From: UBA830 sp002295635
Lineage (GTDB): Bacteria > Pseudomonadota > Alphaproteobacteria > MPNO01 > UBA830
Reading direction: 5' to 3'
DNA length: 64,000 nt
Assembly (NCBI GenBank): GCA_002295635.1
Contig: DBHK01000016.1
Coordinates: 1 to 64,000 of the forward strand
Position numbers and translations under genes: made by a program. Position 1 is the first letter of the stretch. Each line of letters begins with the position of its first letter. This document shows positions 25,181 to 34,406 of the stretch, piece by piece. The notes under the pieces are model-generated. The model was given only the letters and a program-made list of their open reading frames with translations, had not been told where the DNA came from and did no database searches.

Positions 25181-26494
25181 ATGAGTCGCACTATTTCGGT
25201 CGTCGGGTCGGGACCCGGCGGGATGTATGCTGTACAAGGTTTGCTAGACAAACTTCCTGACTGCCGCGTCGATGTGATTGAGCGTCTACCCTCCCCCTTC
25301 GGCCTCATCCGCGGCGGAGTAGCGCCGGATCATCAGAAAACTAAGCGCATTTCGAAAACGTATGAGCAAACACTCGCGGAAGAGCGGGTACGCTATCTAG
25401 GTAATGTCGAGGTCGGACGTGATATCAAGGTGCCCGACTTGTTAGAAATATATGATGCAGTCGTTCTTGCCTACGGCGCACCCCACGATAATCAGCTAGG
25501 TATCCAAGGTGAAGATCTTCAAAACGTGTTTGGATCAAATGCATTCGTAGGGTGGTACAATGGCCATCCTGATTTCAAAGATCTAAATCCTGATCTCAAC
25601 GTGGATTCGGCGGTCATTATCGGCGTCGGGAACGTAGCGCTGGACGTCGCACGTGTCCTTGTAAAATCAAAGACGGAGATGTCCGTTACCGATCTGGTAA
25701 GATATGCCGCAAACGCCACACAGGAATCGCCCGTTAGGAGCGTGCATATGCTAGGTCGGCGGGGCCCCGTTGAAGCCGCCTTCACCAATGTAGAACTTCG
25801 TGAAATGGGCGAGCTTGAAAATGCATTCCCGGTGATTAATCCAGATGATCTGCCCAGTAAGGTCTCAGCCGAGTATATGTCGGACAGGGACTTAAGACTG
25901 CGTACAAAAAATGTTGAAACAATAAAGTCTTTTATCAATGTAAATCGCGAAGGAAAAACCAAAAGCGTACATTTCGGATTCTTCTTATCACCGATCGAAA
26001 TTCTCGGCTCTAATCGGGTTGAGGGCGTAAAATGCGAACGCACTTCTGTAGATGAAAATGGTAAAATCAAAGGTATCGGCGAAACTGTTACTATCCCCGC
26101 TCAACTAGTTGTAACCTGTATCGGCTCACGCGCCTTCCCAATTGATAATCTACCCTTCAACAAAGATTGGGGCACGATCGAGAACAAAGACGGTAAGGTA
26201 GCAGATAGACTCTATGCTGTGGGTTGGTTAAAGCGTGGTGCATCAGGGACCATTGGGACTAATAAGAATGACTCGCTTGAGGTCGTGGACAAATTGATCG
26301 CTGGATTGGAGGGCCCTGAGAGAGATGGATGCAGCGCCATCGATGAACTGCTCGCCACTAGTGGTGTGCGAACCATATCTTTTGATGAATGGCTGATCAT
26401 TGACCGTCTTGAAGTCGAAGCAGCGCCGCCCGGAGCCCCCAGGAAAAAATTCGTAACCCCGCAAGAGATGATCGAAGCCTTAGAGAGAGCCTAG
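25181..26494 (+). CDS. ferredoxin/adrenodoxin-NADP reductase, FprA type (FAD)
   Basis: 437 residues from ATG 25181. N-terminal FAD-binding VVGSGPGGMYAVQGLL, then the family stretch FGLIRGGVAPDHQKTK, a second nucleotide site IIGVGNVALDVARVL for NADP, GRRGPVEAAFT, and the C-terminal AVGWLKRGASGTIGTNK that closes over FAD. It resembles mitochondrial adrenodoxin reductase and mycobacterial FprA. It would pass electrons from NADPH to a ferredoxin, which could serve Rieske or P450 oxygenases; several Rieske oxygenases in this window lack a nearby reductase, but a link is only a guess. No ferredoxin gene is adjacent. Confidence 0.92.
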   Translation: MSRTISVVGSGPGGMYAVQGLLDKLPDCRVDVIERLPSPFGLIRGGVAPDHQKTKRISKTYEQTLAEERVRYLGNVEVGRDIKVPDLLEIYDAVVLAYGAPHDNQLGIQGEDLQNVFGSNAFVGWYNGHPDFKDLNPDLNVDSAVIIGVGNVALDVARVLVKSKTEMSVTDLVRYAANATQESPVRSVHMLGRRGPVEAAFTNVELREMGELENAFPVINPDDLPSKVSAEYMSDRDLRLRTKNVETIKSFINVNREGKTKSVHFGFFLSPIEILGSNRVEGVKCERTSVDENGKIKGIGETVTIPAQLVVTCIGSRAFPIDNLPFNKDWGTIENKDGKVADRLYAVGWLKRGASGTIGTNKNDSLEVVDKLIAGLEGPERDGCSAIDELLATSGVRTISFDEWLIIDRLEVEAAPPGAPRKKFVTPQEMIEALERA

Positions 26495-26554
26495 GCAGGC
26501 AACTTATATAGAACCAGTTTCCGCAATAGGCCGAAGCACCTGAACCCGATATAT

Positions 26555-27031
26555 TTAGCTGCTTAGTCGATGCAGAAGCTTCAAAAAAGTCTCACGCTCG
26601 GATTCAGAAAGCGGATCTAACGTCAGATTAGTAATATCGCTTCCGCGTTCACTAAGTTCGGATGCGAGTTCTCTACCGGCCTTCGACAACGACAACATCA
26701 AACGGCGGCGATCGACCTCATCTGGTCGGCGCTCGATCAGGCCCCGTGCCGACAGGCGTTTTATCACCCCTTGCATTGTCGCGGCATCCATCGCAGTTAG
26801 CCGGCCGAGCAGGTTCTGCGATGTTTTACCGACATCCGCCAATTTCATAAGGGCCGCGAATTGTAATGGCGTCAGCTGATCGTCACCAATCGTTAACTGG
26901 AAGATTGCACTATGGCGCTGATGAGCACGCCGCAACAGGTGTCCGACCTGTTCCTCCAAAACATAGCCTAGTTCATTGTATTTACCCACGCTGGCGGGCT
27001 TTCGGACGCTTCCACCCGTTTGCAAAGACAT
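26555..27031 (-). CDS. MarR-family regulator of the gcdH operon
   Basis: 158 residues with a winged helix-turn-helix: LTPLQFAALMKLADVGKTSQ, recognition region AATMQGVIKRLSARGLIERRP and the wing DEVDRRRLMLSLSKAGREL. MarR proteins bind palindromes as dimers and release on binding a ligand, often an aromatic or an acyl-CoA. It is the last gene of gcdH / CoA-transferase / marR, so it is probably autoregulated through the 34-bp palindrome at 29690-29723 in front of gcdH. That operator assignment is inference. Confidence 0.88.
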   Translation of the reverse strand: MSLQTGGSVRKPASVGKYNELGYVLEEQVGHLLRRAHQRHSAIFQLTIGDDQLTPLQFAALMKLADVGKTSQNLLGRLTAMDAATMQGVIKRLSARGLIERRPDEVDRRRLMLSLSKAGRELASELSERGSDITNLTLDPLSESERETFLKLLHRLSS

Positions 27032-27097
27032 ACGCTAATCACCTAAATTGTTCGTACACAAACGATGGAGCAGGCACAATTTCCTGTCAAGCAAGTG

Positions 27098-28327
27098 CTA
27101 TACGACCCCATCGTCTTTCAAACGCTGGATATCATCTTGCGTCAGGCGCAATAGTCTCCCGAATACTTCGCCGTTGTGTTGCCCCAGAATCGGCGGAGGC
27201 CGCTCATATTCGATGGGTGATTCCGACAGGTGAATTGGATTGGCGACCGTCGGTAACTTTCCACCTTCCGGATGATCTAACTGCCGTTGCGTACCTCGTG
27301 ATTGAATTTGGGGATCAGCAAAAACTTGTTCGAGATTATTGATTGGCCCGCATGGTACCCCAACATTTTCTAATTCTTCTAGCCAGAAAATACGTGGTTT
27401 AGAAACAATGATTTCATTTAGAATTATGCCAAGTTCCGAACGGTTATTAACCCGGTCTCGATTAGTCACAAATCGTTCATCGTCCGCCAGACCGACACAT
27501 CCTGCAACCTCACATAATCGACGGAACTGTTCATCATTCCCTACGGCAATAATGATATAATGATCTGCGCTCTTATAGGCCTCATAGGGAACGATATTTG
27601 GATGAGCATTACCCATCGTGGTGGGTACCCCCCCGTCGATCAGGTAGTTCATAGCTTGGTTTGCCATGGAAGCGACTGTCACATCTAGTAGCGCCATATC
27701 AACATGCTGGCCCCTGCCGGTTTTATCGCGATAAGCAAGTGCCGAAAGCGCACCAATTACGGTGTAAAGCCCTGTCATTATATCTGACAAAGCAACCCCA
27801 ATTTTCTGTGGGCCACCCCCCGGTTTGTCCTCCGATTCGCCGGTCACGCTCATCAGGCCGCCCATCGCTTGGATCAGAAAATCATAACCGGCGCGCTGAC
27901 AATAGGGACCGTCCTGACCAAACCCAGTAATCGAACAATATACAAGTCGAGGGTTGATCTTCGACAAGCTCTGATAATCTAGGCTGTATTTCTGTAATCC
28001 GCCCACCTTGTAGTTCTCAAGTAGCACATCGCACTTCGAAACTAATTTGCGAATAAGGTCTTGGCCTTCTGGTTTAGTGATATCTATCGTGACCGATTTT
28101 TTTCCACGATTCGCAGACAGGAAATAGGCAGCAGTCTGGGTTTCATTGCCTTCAACGTCCTCCATAAAGGGCGGCCCCCATGCACGTGTATCATCTCCTC
28201 TTCCCGGACGCTCTACCTTGATCACCTCTGCTCCCAAGTCGGCAAAGGTTTGACCACACCAAGGGCCTGCGAGGATCCTGCTCATGTCTAGTACACGCAG
28301 ATGGTCTAGTGGTTTTGGATTCGTCAT
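27098..28327 (-). CDS. class III CoA transferase (CaiB/BaiF), glutarate-type candidate
   Basis: 409 residues. Family features: RVLDMSRILAGPWCGQTFADLGAEVIKVE, NRGKKSVTIDI, ENYKVGGLQKY, and the segment GVALSDIMTGL whose Asp182 aligns with the catalytic aspartate of formyl-CoA transferase. It would move CoA between carboxylic acids. Placement directly after glutaryl-CoA dehydrogenase suggests succinyl-CoA:glutarate CoA-transferase, as in the human SUGCT gene; that is inference from context. Gap of 70 bp to gcdH. Confidence 0.87.
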   Translation of the reverse strand: MTNPKPLDHLRVLDMSRILAGPWCGQTFADLGAEVIKVERPGRGDDTRAWGPPFMEDVEGNETQTAAYFLSANRGKKSVTIDITKPEGQDLIRKLVSKCDVLLENYKVGGLQKYSLDYQSLSKINPRLVYCSITGFGQDGPYCQRAGYDFLIQAMGGLMSVTGESEDKPGGGPQKIGVALSDIMTGLYTVIGALSALAYRDKTGRGQHVDMALLDVTVASMANQAMNYLIDGGVPTTMGNAHPNIVPYEAYKSADHYIIIAVGNDEQFRRLCEVAGCVGLADDERFVTNRDRVNNRSELGIILNEIIVSKPRIFWLEELENVGVPCGPINNLEQVFADPQIQSRGTQRQLDHPEGGKLPTVANPIHLSESPIEYERPPPILGQHNGEVFGRLLRLTQDDIQRLKDDGVV

Positions 28328-28397
28328 AAAAATACCGATTACTTGAAACGCGAGGGTTTAAAAAAAGTCCAGCGTCTATTCCTTCCGAAAAGCCGAC

Positions 28398-29612
28398 CTA
28401 AAAGAATGCTTGAATGCCCGTCTGCGCCCGACCGAGGATCAAAGCGTGAATATCGTGCGTACCTTCGTAAGTGAATATTGTCTCCATATTCATCATATGA
28501 CGCATCACGTGATATTCATCGGTAATACCGTTACCTCCATGAATATCGCGCGCATCGCGGCAAATGTCGCGAGCCTTGCCAGTTGAATTCCTTTTCAACA
28601 TCGAGATTAACTCTGGTGAACATGATCCATCATCCATCATCCGACCCATCTGCAAACATGCTTGATAACCGATGGAAATTTCCGTCTGCATGTCGGCCAA
28701 CTTTTTCTGAACCAACTGGTATGATGCTAGAGGCTTACCGAACTGCGCCCGCTCAAGCGCGTATCCGCGGGCAGCGTGCCAACAAAATTCCGCTGAACCG
28801 AGAGCGCCCCAAGCTATGCCATACCGTGCATTATTTAAGCATCCAAATGGTCCACCAAGCCCCCGGGCTTCCGGCAACCAGTTTTCGTCGGGTACAAACA
28901 CGTTATCCATCACGATTTCACCAGTTGTCGACGCTCGAAGCGATAACTTGTTTTTCAACTTTGGCGTCGATAAACCCTCCATGCCCCTTTCCAAGACAAA
29001 ACCTCGAATTATGTCGTCGTCGTCCTTGGCCCACACGACAAAAACCTGAGCTAGGGGCGAGTTCGAAATCCACATTTTTGCACCGCTCAACACGTAACCG
29101 CCGTCGACTTTCTTCGCCCGTGTTTTCATTCCTCCTGGATCGGATCCGTGATCGGGTTCGGTCAAACCAAAGGCACCGATCCACTCTCCGCTCGCAAGCT
29201 TAGGAAGGTATTTTTCGCGCTGTATTTCTGTCCCGTAATTGTATATTGGCCACATTACGAGGCTTGACTGAACCGAAAGGGTCGAACGGTAAGACGAATC
29301 CACCTTCTCTACCTCGCGGGCAATAAGTCCATAGGAAACGTACGAAACACCGGCGCAACCGTATCCATGGATAGTCGGACCTAGTAGGCCAAGTTCCCCC
29401 ATTTCTGGAATGATATCTGGGTCTTCCTTTTCCGCGTTATAGGCTTCGATAATTCGCGGCATCAATTTTTCTTGGGCATACTGACGTGCCGTTTGCTGGA
29501 CCATACGTTCCTCTTCGGTCAGCAGGCTATCCAGCGCCATCGGGTCTTCCCAATTGAATTTTCCCCAGACGCGCGGACTGTGCCCGCCGGCTTCGGATAC
29601 CTTGGTCGCCAT
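28398..29612 (-). CDS. gcdH: glutaryl-CoA dehydrogenase
   Basis: 404 residues. The N-terminus FNWEDPMALDSLLTEEE is the typical glutaryl-CoA dehydrogenase start. Acyl-CoA dehydrogenase signatures: GAFGLTEPDHGSDPGGM, RYGIAWGALGSAEFC, and the catalytic Glu383 in FTYEGTHDIHALILGRA. It oxidises and decarboxylates glutaryl-CoA to crotonyl-CoA with FAD, passing electrons to ETF, in lysine, tryptophan and benzoate catabolism. First gene of the operon with the CoA transferase and marR, divergent from a UbiD gene; the shared 256-bp promoter region contains the palindrome at 29690. Confidence 0.92.
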   Translation of the reverse strand: MATKVSEAGGHSPRVWGKFNWEDPMALDSLLTEEERMVQQTARQYAQEKLMPRIIEAYNAEKEDPDIIPEMGELGLLGPTIHGYGCAGVSYVSYGLIAREVEKVDSSYRSTLSVQSSLVMWPIYNYGTEIQREKYLPKLASGEWIGAFGLTEPDHGSDPGGMKTRAKKVDGGYVLSGAKMWISNSPLAQVFVVWAKDDDDIIRGFVLERGMEGLSTPKLKNKLSLRASTTGEIVMDNVFVPDENWLPEARGLGGPFGCLNNARYGIAWGALGSAEFCWHAARGYALERAQFGKPLASYQLVQKKLADMQTEISIGYQACLQMGRMMDDGSCSPELISMLKRNSTGKARDICRDARDIHGGNGITDEYHVMRHMMNMETIFTYEGTHDIHALILGRAQTGIQAFF

Positions 29613-29689
29613 TTTTCTATCCTTTCAGTCGGAACTTTGCATTGAGTATTAGCTGTTTAAGGTGATAATAAACGCCTTAATATAAAGGG

Positions 29690-29723
29690 TCAGCAAATAT
29701 TTTAAGCTTAAAATATTTGCTGA
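29690..29723. promoter_or_regulatory. 34-bp perfect palindrome, candidate MarR operator between gcdH and ubiD
   Basis: TCAGCAAATATTTTAAG and its exact reverse complement CTTAAAATATTTGCTGA meet without a spacer. No T-run follows. It lies 78 bp before the gcdH start and 146 bp before the divergent UbiD start. Its core ATTTTAAGCTTAAAAT recurs, with one changed central base, at 61923-61956, and weakly at 53488-53503. Confidence 0.8.
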
Positions 29724-29868
29724 TTATTTCACCACCTTTTACTATAAATTATGTTTGTATGTGTACAAACGATTAAGATACAAGACATCTATAAACTGAG
29801 TTTCCCGACAAAATTTGCTGTAAGATAAATTTCGCTAATAAAATAAAGCGACAGGAGGAGACTATCCA

Positions 29869-31275
29869 ATGCCGCACTCACTTCGCACTTTCTTGGATTC
29901 TATCGATAATCGGATGCTCCACATTCACGACCCAGTCGACCCATTAACTCAGGTTGGTTACTTGTGCTCCGAAAGCCAAGGTCCGCTCACGTTTCATAAC
30001 ATGCCTGGATTTGATAACTGGCGTCTCACCGACATCCTTATAAAGGATCGCGCTGGTCAAGCGGCGGCATTTGGATTGGATAAAGCGAACGAGGTCTGCC
30101 CCTATCTTGCAGAGCAGATGGCGACCAAACGGGGTAAGTCCGTAATGGTAAATCACGGCCCCGTGAAAGAGGTGAAAATGCTCGGCAAAGATGTCAACCT
30201 CCATGCCATACCAATTCCGCAACATAGCCATGGTGACGGCGGTCGATATCTTGGCTCCGGCATAACAATAACCAAGGATCCCGAAACCGGTATTCGTAAT
30301 GAAGCCATAATCCGTATGATGCTAACCGATGATCCGCAAAAAGCCACTTTCTGGATGGCGGCCCGCCACAATTACGCGCATTATATGAAATACATCGAGA
30401 AGGATGAACCTATGCCCATGGCATTCGCTATCGGTCTTCATCCTGTTTATGAAATAATGTCCAATTGGTCCGGCAAACATGAGGACTTTGACGAACTCGA
30501 ATACGGGGCAGGAATCCTCGGAGAAGATATCGAGATGATCAAATGTGACACGATTGATCTCGAAGTACCGGCCCACGCCGAGGTAGTAATTGAGGGCCTT
30601 GTCCATCCCAAGGATCGGGCGCCTGAGGGCCCTTTCGGCGAATTCACCACTTTTGGTGCGGGCGCAGAAGGCCCAGCGCCGGTGTTCCAGATCACTGGTA
30701 TCACCCACCGCAAAGACCCAATCTTCCGACACATGCAAGCAACGTGGTTTACGGACCATCAGCCACTGATCACCTTGCCAATGGAAGCAACCTATTACAA
30801 CAGGCTTAAGGATACCCACGGCAACACCAAAATCCTTGATGTTTTTGTACCACCCTGGGCGTCGCAATTCATGATGATTATACAGATGGAAGCTCGTTGG
30901 GACGGACAGGTCCGCGATACACTGCTGTCCGCACTTACCGGCCCAAATCTCCATGTGAAGATTGCGATCGCAGTAGATGAGGATGTCGATATCTATAATG
31001 CTGAGGAAGTACTCTGGGCAATCGCTTGCCGCTGTGACCCGCAAACTATGACTCATATGTTGCCTGGTTCTCGGCTACATCCGTTGGACATCTCCATCCC
31101 CCAGGTAAAGGAGGATTACACCGTAATGCGGGTTGGGGGAAAAATTGCTATCGATGCGACTAAACCTGCAACCTGGCGCGGCGTGGAACGTGATAAGTTT
31201 GATCGCGTCCGCCCCATGGGCCAAGGTGACCCCGCAATTAACGATTTGTTGCAACAGGTCCGCGTTCAGCGTTAG
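29869..31275 (+). CDS. UbiD-family (de)carboxylase 1
   Basis: 468 residues, the usual UbiD size. UbiD enzymes use prenylated FMN to add or remove CO2 on aromatic or unsaturated acids. The conserved HGDGGRYLGSGITITKDPETG and the catalytic EGPFGEFTT (Glu253 and Glu258) are present. AGGAGG lies before the ATG. It is divergent from gcdH. Sequence differs clearly from the two other UbiD proteins in the window (EFTTFGAG rather than EWTGYY), so it is a different subgroup. No UbiX prenyltransferase gene is in the window; the cofactor must be supplied from elsewhere. Confidence 0.9.
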   Translation: MPHSLRTFLDSIDNRMLHIHDPVDPLTQVGYLCSESQGPLTFHNMPGFDNWRLTDILIKDRAGQAAAFGLDKANEVCPYLAEQMATKRGKSVMVNHGPVKEVKMLGKDVNLHAIPIPQHSHGDGGRYLGSGITITKDPETGIRNEAIIRMMLTDDPQKATFWMAARHNYAHYMKYIEKDEPMPMAFAIGLHPVYEIMSNWSGKHEDFDELEYGAGILGEDIEMIKCDTIDLEVPAHAEVVIEGLVHPKDRAPEGPFGEFTTFGAGAEGPAPVFQITGITHRKDPIFRHMQATWFTDHQPLITLPMEATYYNRLKDTHGNTKILDVFVPPWASQFMMIIQMEARWDGQVRDTLLSALTGPNLHVKIAIAVDEDVDIYNAEEVLWAIACRCDPQTMTHMLPGSRLHPLDISIPQVKEDYTVMRVGGKIAIDATKPATWRGVERDKFDRVRPMGQGDPAINDLLQQVRVQR

Positions 31276-31613
31276 GCCCGAATAAAGCACCTAGTAATCG
31301 ATCCGGTCACATCGTAGGATGATTCTCTCTCCGTTTAGCCCTTATCTTCGAACCGTGCCAGCATCAATATATCGCGTAATCGCAGATCCGTAATTCGACA
31401 TCGAGCGACGCATTTAAATGAAAATAGCCGACAGCCGCTGCGCTGTCCGAAATAGATCCACACAAGCTGAATCCCTCGGATCACCTTTTAGAGTCCACCC
31501 CAAGCAAGACCGGACAACAATATCATTAAGAATCGACCCGTCAGTCGCAGGATACCTTGCCCTGCTATACTTGTTTTTGTACTAATGATTCCGCAATTAT
31601 CCCGAGCATTATA
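31276..31613. other. 338-bp intergenic region upstream of nadC
   Basis: No gene, hairpin or repeat that I could support. It lies between two plus-strand genes and presumably carries the nadC promoter. An in-frame extension of nadC to 31557 crosses this region but has no family match. Confidence 0.45.
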
Positions 31614-32540
31614 ATGGCAGCCCGTAAGAACACCCCTAAATCATCCCTAAAGCCCGCAGCGAAGAAGCGTCCCGCAAATCTAGATGCAACGTTCCTGCTT
31701 CCCTTGAGAGACGACCTTCATCTAATGATTCAGGAATGGGTCTCGGAGGACGTTGGTATACAAGATCTAACGACCAACATCATGATCCCAACGACCGCGA
31801 GAGCCGACTTTGTGATGAATACTCGCGAAGATATAATTGTTTCCGGAATCGAAGTCGCCGCCGAGGTGTTCCGCCACATGGTACCAGAGGCTAAGATTAG
31901 AACTCTGGTCAAAGACGGAACTTTGGCAAAAAAAGGAACATCGCTAATGCGCATTTCTGGTCCAGGCCGTGGGCTGCTGACTGTGGAACGCACATCACTA
32001 AATATCCTGCAATTTATGTGTGGTATTTCTACGCTAGTAGGCCAATACGTAGCTGAAATTGCACACACAAACGCACAGCTTATTGACACCCGAAAGACTA
32101 TCCCCGGTCTCCGCTTGCTGTCCAAATACTCTGCTTGCGTCGGCGGTTGTCGCCCCCACCGTCTGGGTCTCCACGACGGGGTAATGATCAAGGATAATCA
32201 TATTGCTGTTCACGGTTCTATTACTAAGGCGGTCAAACAGGCACGGGGTCTCACTCCGGCCTTAACCAAAATCGAGGTTGAGTGCGACACCCTGAAACAG
32301 GTCGAAGAAGCCGCCAAAGCAGGGGCCGACATCATCATGTTCGACAACATGCCGGCTGCGATGATGAAAAAGGGTATAGCGATTATCGCGGGACGCGCCC
32401 ACACTGAGGCCTCAGGTGGTATCCGCCTCGATACGATCAAGGAAAAAGCGGAGTCGGGCGTCGATACGATTTCAGTTGGAAGGATGACGCAGTCCGCTCC
32501 CGCTGCTGATATCGGCCTCGACGTCACAATCTCGAAGTAA
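31614..32540 (+). CDS. nadC: nicotinate-nucleotide pyrophosphorylase (carboxylating), quinolinate PRTase
   Basis: 308 residues from ATG 31614. NadC combines quinolinate with PRPP, giving nicotinate mononucleotide, CO2 and PPi. Family stretches: EDVGIQDLTT, ERTSLNILQFMCGIST, DTRKTIPGLRLLSKYS, GGCRPHRLGLHDGVMIKDNH, IEVECDTLKQVEEA, ASGGIRLDTI and VDTISVGRMT. A Lys/Pro-rich extension of about 25 residues precedes the catalytic body. nadA and nadB are not near. Seven bases separate it from a fused PhnN-phosphorylase gene whose product could make its cosubstrate PRPP. A ModD-type relative is conceivable but the motifs favour NadC. Confidence 0.9.
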   Translation: MAARKNTPKSSLKPAAKKRPANLDATFLLPLRDDLHLMIQEWVSEDVGIQDLTTNIMIPTTARADFVMNTREDIIVSGIEVAAEVFRHMVPEAKIRTLVKDGTLAKKGTSLMRISGPGRGLLTVERTSLNILQFMCGISTLVGQYVAEIAHTNAQLIDTRKTIPGLRLLSKYSACVGGCRPHRLGLHDGVMIKDNHIAVHGSITKAVKQARGLTPALTKIEVECDTLKQVEEAAKAGADIIMFDNMPAAMMKKGIAIIAGRAHTEASGGIRLDTIKEKAESGVDTISVGRMTQSAPAADIGLDVTISK

Positions 32541-32547
32541 GATCTAT

Positions 32548-34317
32548 ATGCGGGGGACGCTATTCCTTGTCGTAGGGCCTAGCGGTGCCGGCAAGGACAC
32601 ACTTATGGACGGCGCCCGCGCGTCGCTTGCAAATGATGAGGATATCGTATTTGCACGCCGTATCATCACACGACCTAAAGAAACAGGAAACGAAGGTCAC
32701 GAATCTGTCACTGAAAAAGAGTTCGATTCAAGACATAACGACGGCGTTTTCATGCTCGACTGGCAAGCACATGGTCTGAAATACGGCATTTCAGAAATTT
32801 ATGAAAAGCATCTTGCGAGAGGGGTAACGGTAGTTGCCAATGTGTCCCGCGGCGTTATCAAAGACGCCATAACCTGTTACTCGCCTACTGTCGTGCTGGA
32901 AATATCGGCCTCCCCGGAAATTCTTTCTGAGAGGCTAGCCAAGAGGGGGCGCGAAACTACTGATGAAATCCATACACGACTATCTCGCGACGCCGCAAGA
33001 ATCCCTGCCAGCGCCACGAAGGTCACAATTTTAAACAATGGTTCCCTTCGCGAAGGAATCGATAAGTTTATCGCAGCATTAAAACGGGAAAGACCAAAAA
33101 GCGCCACCCTACTCATGCATAAGGTGGCAGGAGGTGCGCTGAATTATATAGAATATCAGGCTGTCATCAACGACATCATTTCTCGAGGATATACGGACCT
33201 GGAAATCGGTAATTTTCTGGCGTCGGTTTCGGAAACTCTTACGCGTGACGAAACGGTTGACCTAGCCCGTGCCCGCGCCGAATTTGCTACTCCTATCACT
33301 TGGAATTCTGACCTTGTGGTAGACAAACATTCGATGGGCGGTATCCCGGGCAACCGTATAACAATGGTGGTGATACCGATAGTCGCAGCATTTGGTTTAA
33401 TAATCCCTAAAACATCCTCCCGGGCCATCACGTCCCCAGCCGGGACTGCCGATGCAATGGAAGTACTGGCGCGGGTCGACTTAGATTCAGACGACTTACG
33501 TCGTATCGTAAAAAAAATGAACGGGTGTATAGCTTGGAACGGTAGGCTGAATCACTCACAAGTGGACGAAGTGATGAACCGGATAACAATGCCTCTGAAA
33601 CTTAACACCCTCCATTGGTCAGTGTCGTCGATACTGTCAAAGAAGCTCGCGGCCGGCGCAACACACTGTCTTATAGACGTACCATTCGGCCCAACCGCAA
33701 AGGTCCGCAGTGCAATTGACGCAGAGAAATTGCGCGATCTATTTATGTATGTCGGTAACGCCCTAGGGCTTGAGATAGATGTCCGGATTACCGACGGTCG
33801 CGCGCCTATAGGAAGCGGAATTGGACCGGCGCTAGAAGCCCGGGATGTCGTCGCTGTCTTAAAAAACGAAGCAAATGCCCCCAAAGATCTCCGAGACAAG
33901 GCATTATCATTTGCATCGACGATTCTTGCTTTTGACCCGACCATAACGCTATCCGAAGGACCTATCCGCGCGGCTGAAATACTTGACAGCGGATTAGCAT
34001 GGGAAAACTTTGAACGCCTGTGTTACGAACAGGGCCCTCCTTCTGAAGATGTCGAGATCGGAAATCATACTGCCACCGTCACCGCCAATAAAGACGGTAC
34101 CGTCGATTCTATAGACTGCTTAGTTTTAAGCTCCATTGCCCGAGCGGCAGGCGCTCCGGCGGACAAAGGGGCGGGGCTCGATCTGCTATGCCACCAGGCA
34201 GACAAAGTATACGCTGGCCAACCACTCTACCGTATCCACGCCCGCACATTAATGGGCCTCGACGCGGCACGCAAAAAGGCAGGATTAGATCCTGCCTATC
34301 GAATTACCCAGATTTAA
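32548..34317 (+). CDS. fused ribose 1,5-bisphosphokinase (PhnN) - AMP phosphorylase-like protein
   Basis: 589 residues in one uninterrupted frame. Residues 1 to about 183 are a PhnN/guanylate-kinase-like domain: P-loop GPSGAGKDT at 10-18, RRIITRP, and a LID region near ERLAKRGRET. PhnN phosphorylates ribose 1,5-bisphosphate to PRPP. From about residue 190 to the end is the catalytic part of the archaeal-type thymidine/AMP phosphorylase family: VVDKHSMGGIPGNR (K260, H261, S262), PKTSSRAITSPAGTADAMEVL, SILSKKLAAGATHCLIDVP, PIGSGIGPALEA and IARAAGAPADKGAGLDL. AMP phosphorylase makes ribose 1,5-bisphosphate and a base from AMP. The usual N-terminal about 85 residues of that family are missing and PhnN stands in their place. 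Consecutive reactions in one chain would give AMP to PRPP. True substrate not tested. Confidence 0.85.
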   Translation: MRGTLFLVVGPSGAGKDTLMDGARASLANDEDIVFARRIITRPKETGNEGHESVTEKEFDSRHNDGVFMLDWQAHGLKYGISEIYEKHLARGVTVVANVSRGVIKDAITCYSPTVVLEISASPEILSERLAKRGRETTDEIHTRLSRDAARIPASATKVTILNNGSLREGIDKFIAALKRERPKSATLLMHKVAGGALNYIEYQAVINDIISRGYTDLEIGNFLASVSETLTRDETVDLARARAEFATPITWNSDLVVDKHSMGGIPGNRITMVVIPIVAAFGLIIPKTSSRAITSPAGTADAMEVLARVDLDSDDLRRIVKKMNGCIAWNGRLNHSQVDEVMNRITMPLKLNTLHWSVSSILSKKLAAGATHCLIDVPFGPTAKVRSAIDAEKLRDLFMYVGNALGLEIDVRITDGRAPIGSGIGPALEARDVVAVLKNEANAPKDLRDKALSFASTILAFDPTITLSEGPIRAAEILDSGLAWENFERLCYEQGPPSEDVEIGNHTATVTANKDGTVDSIDCLVLSSIARAAGAPADKGAGLDLLCHQADKVYAGQPLYRIHARTLMGLDAARKKAGLDPAYRITQI

Positions 34318-34406
34318 CAAAACCCTATCGTTTTTGTTTGAACTATGTCTAAGTTTTCATTCTAGCCGGAATACTATCTCATTCGGAGATCGGCCCTTTA
34401 CACGGT

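Noticed and set aside
30322..31056. 244-codon minus-strand frame inside UbiD 1
   Set aside because: Antisense shadow of a clear UbiD gene; no domain features.
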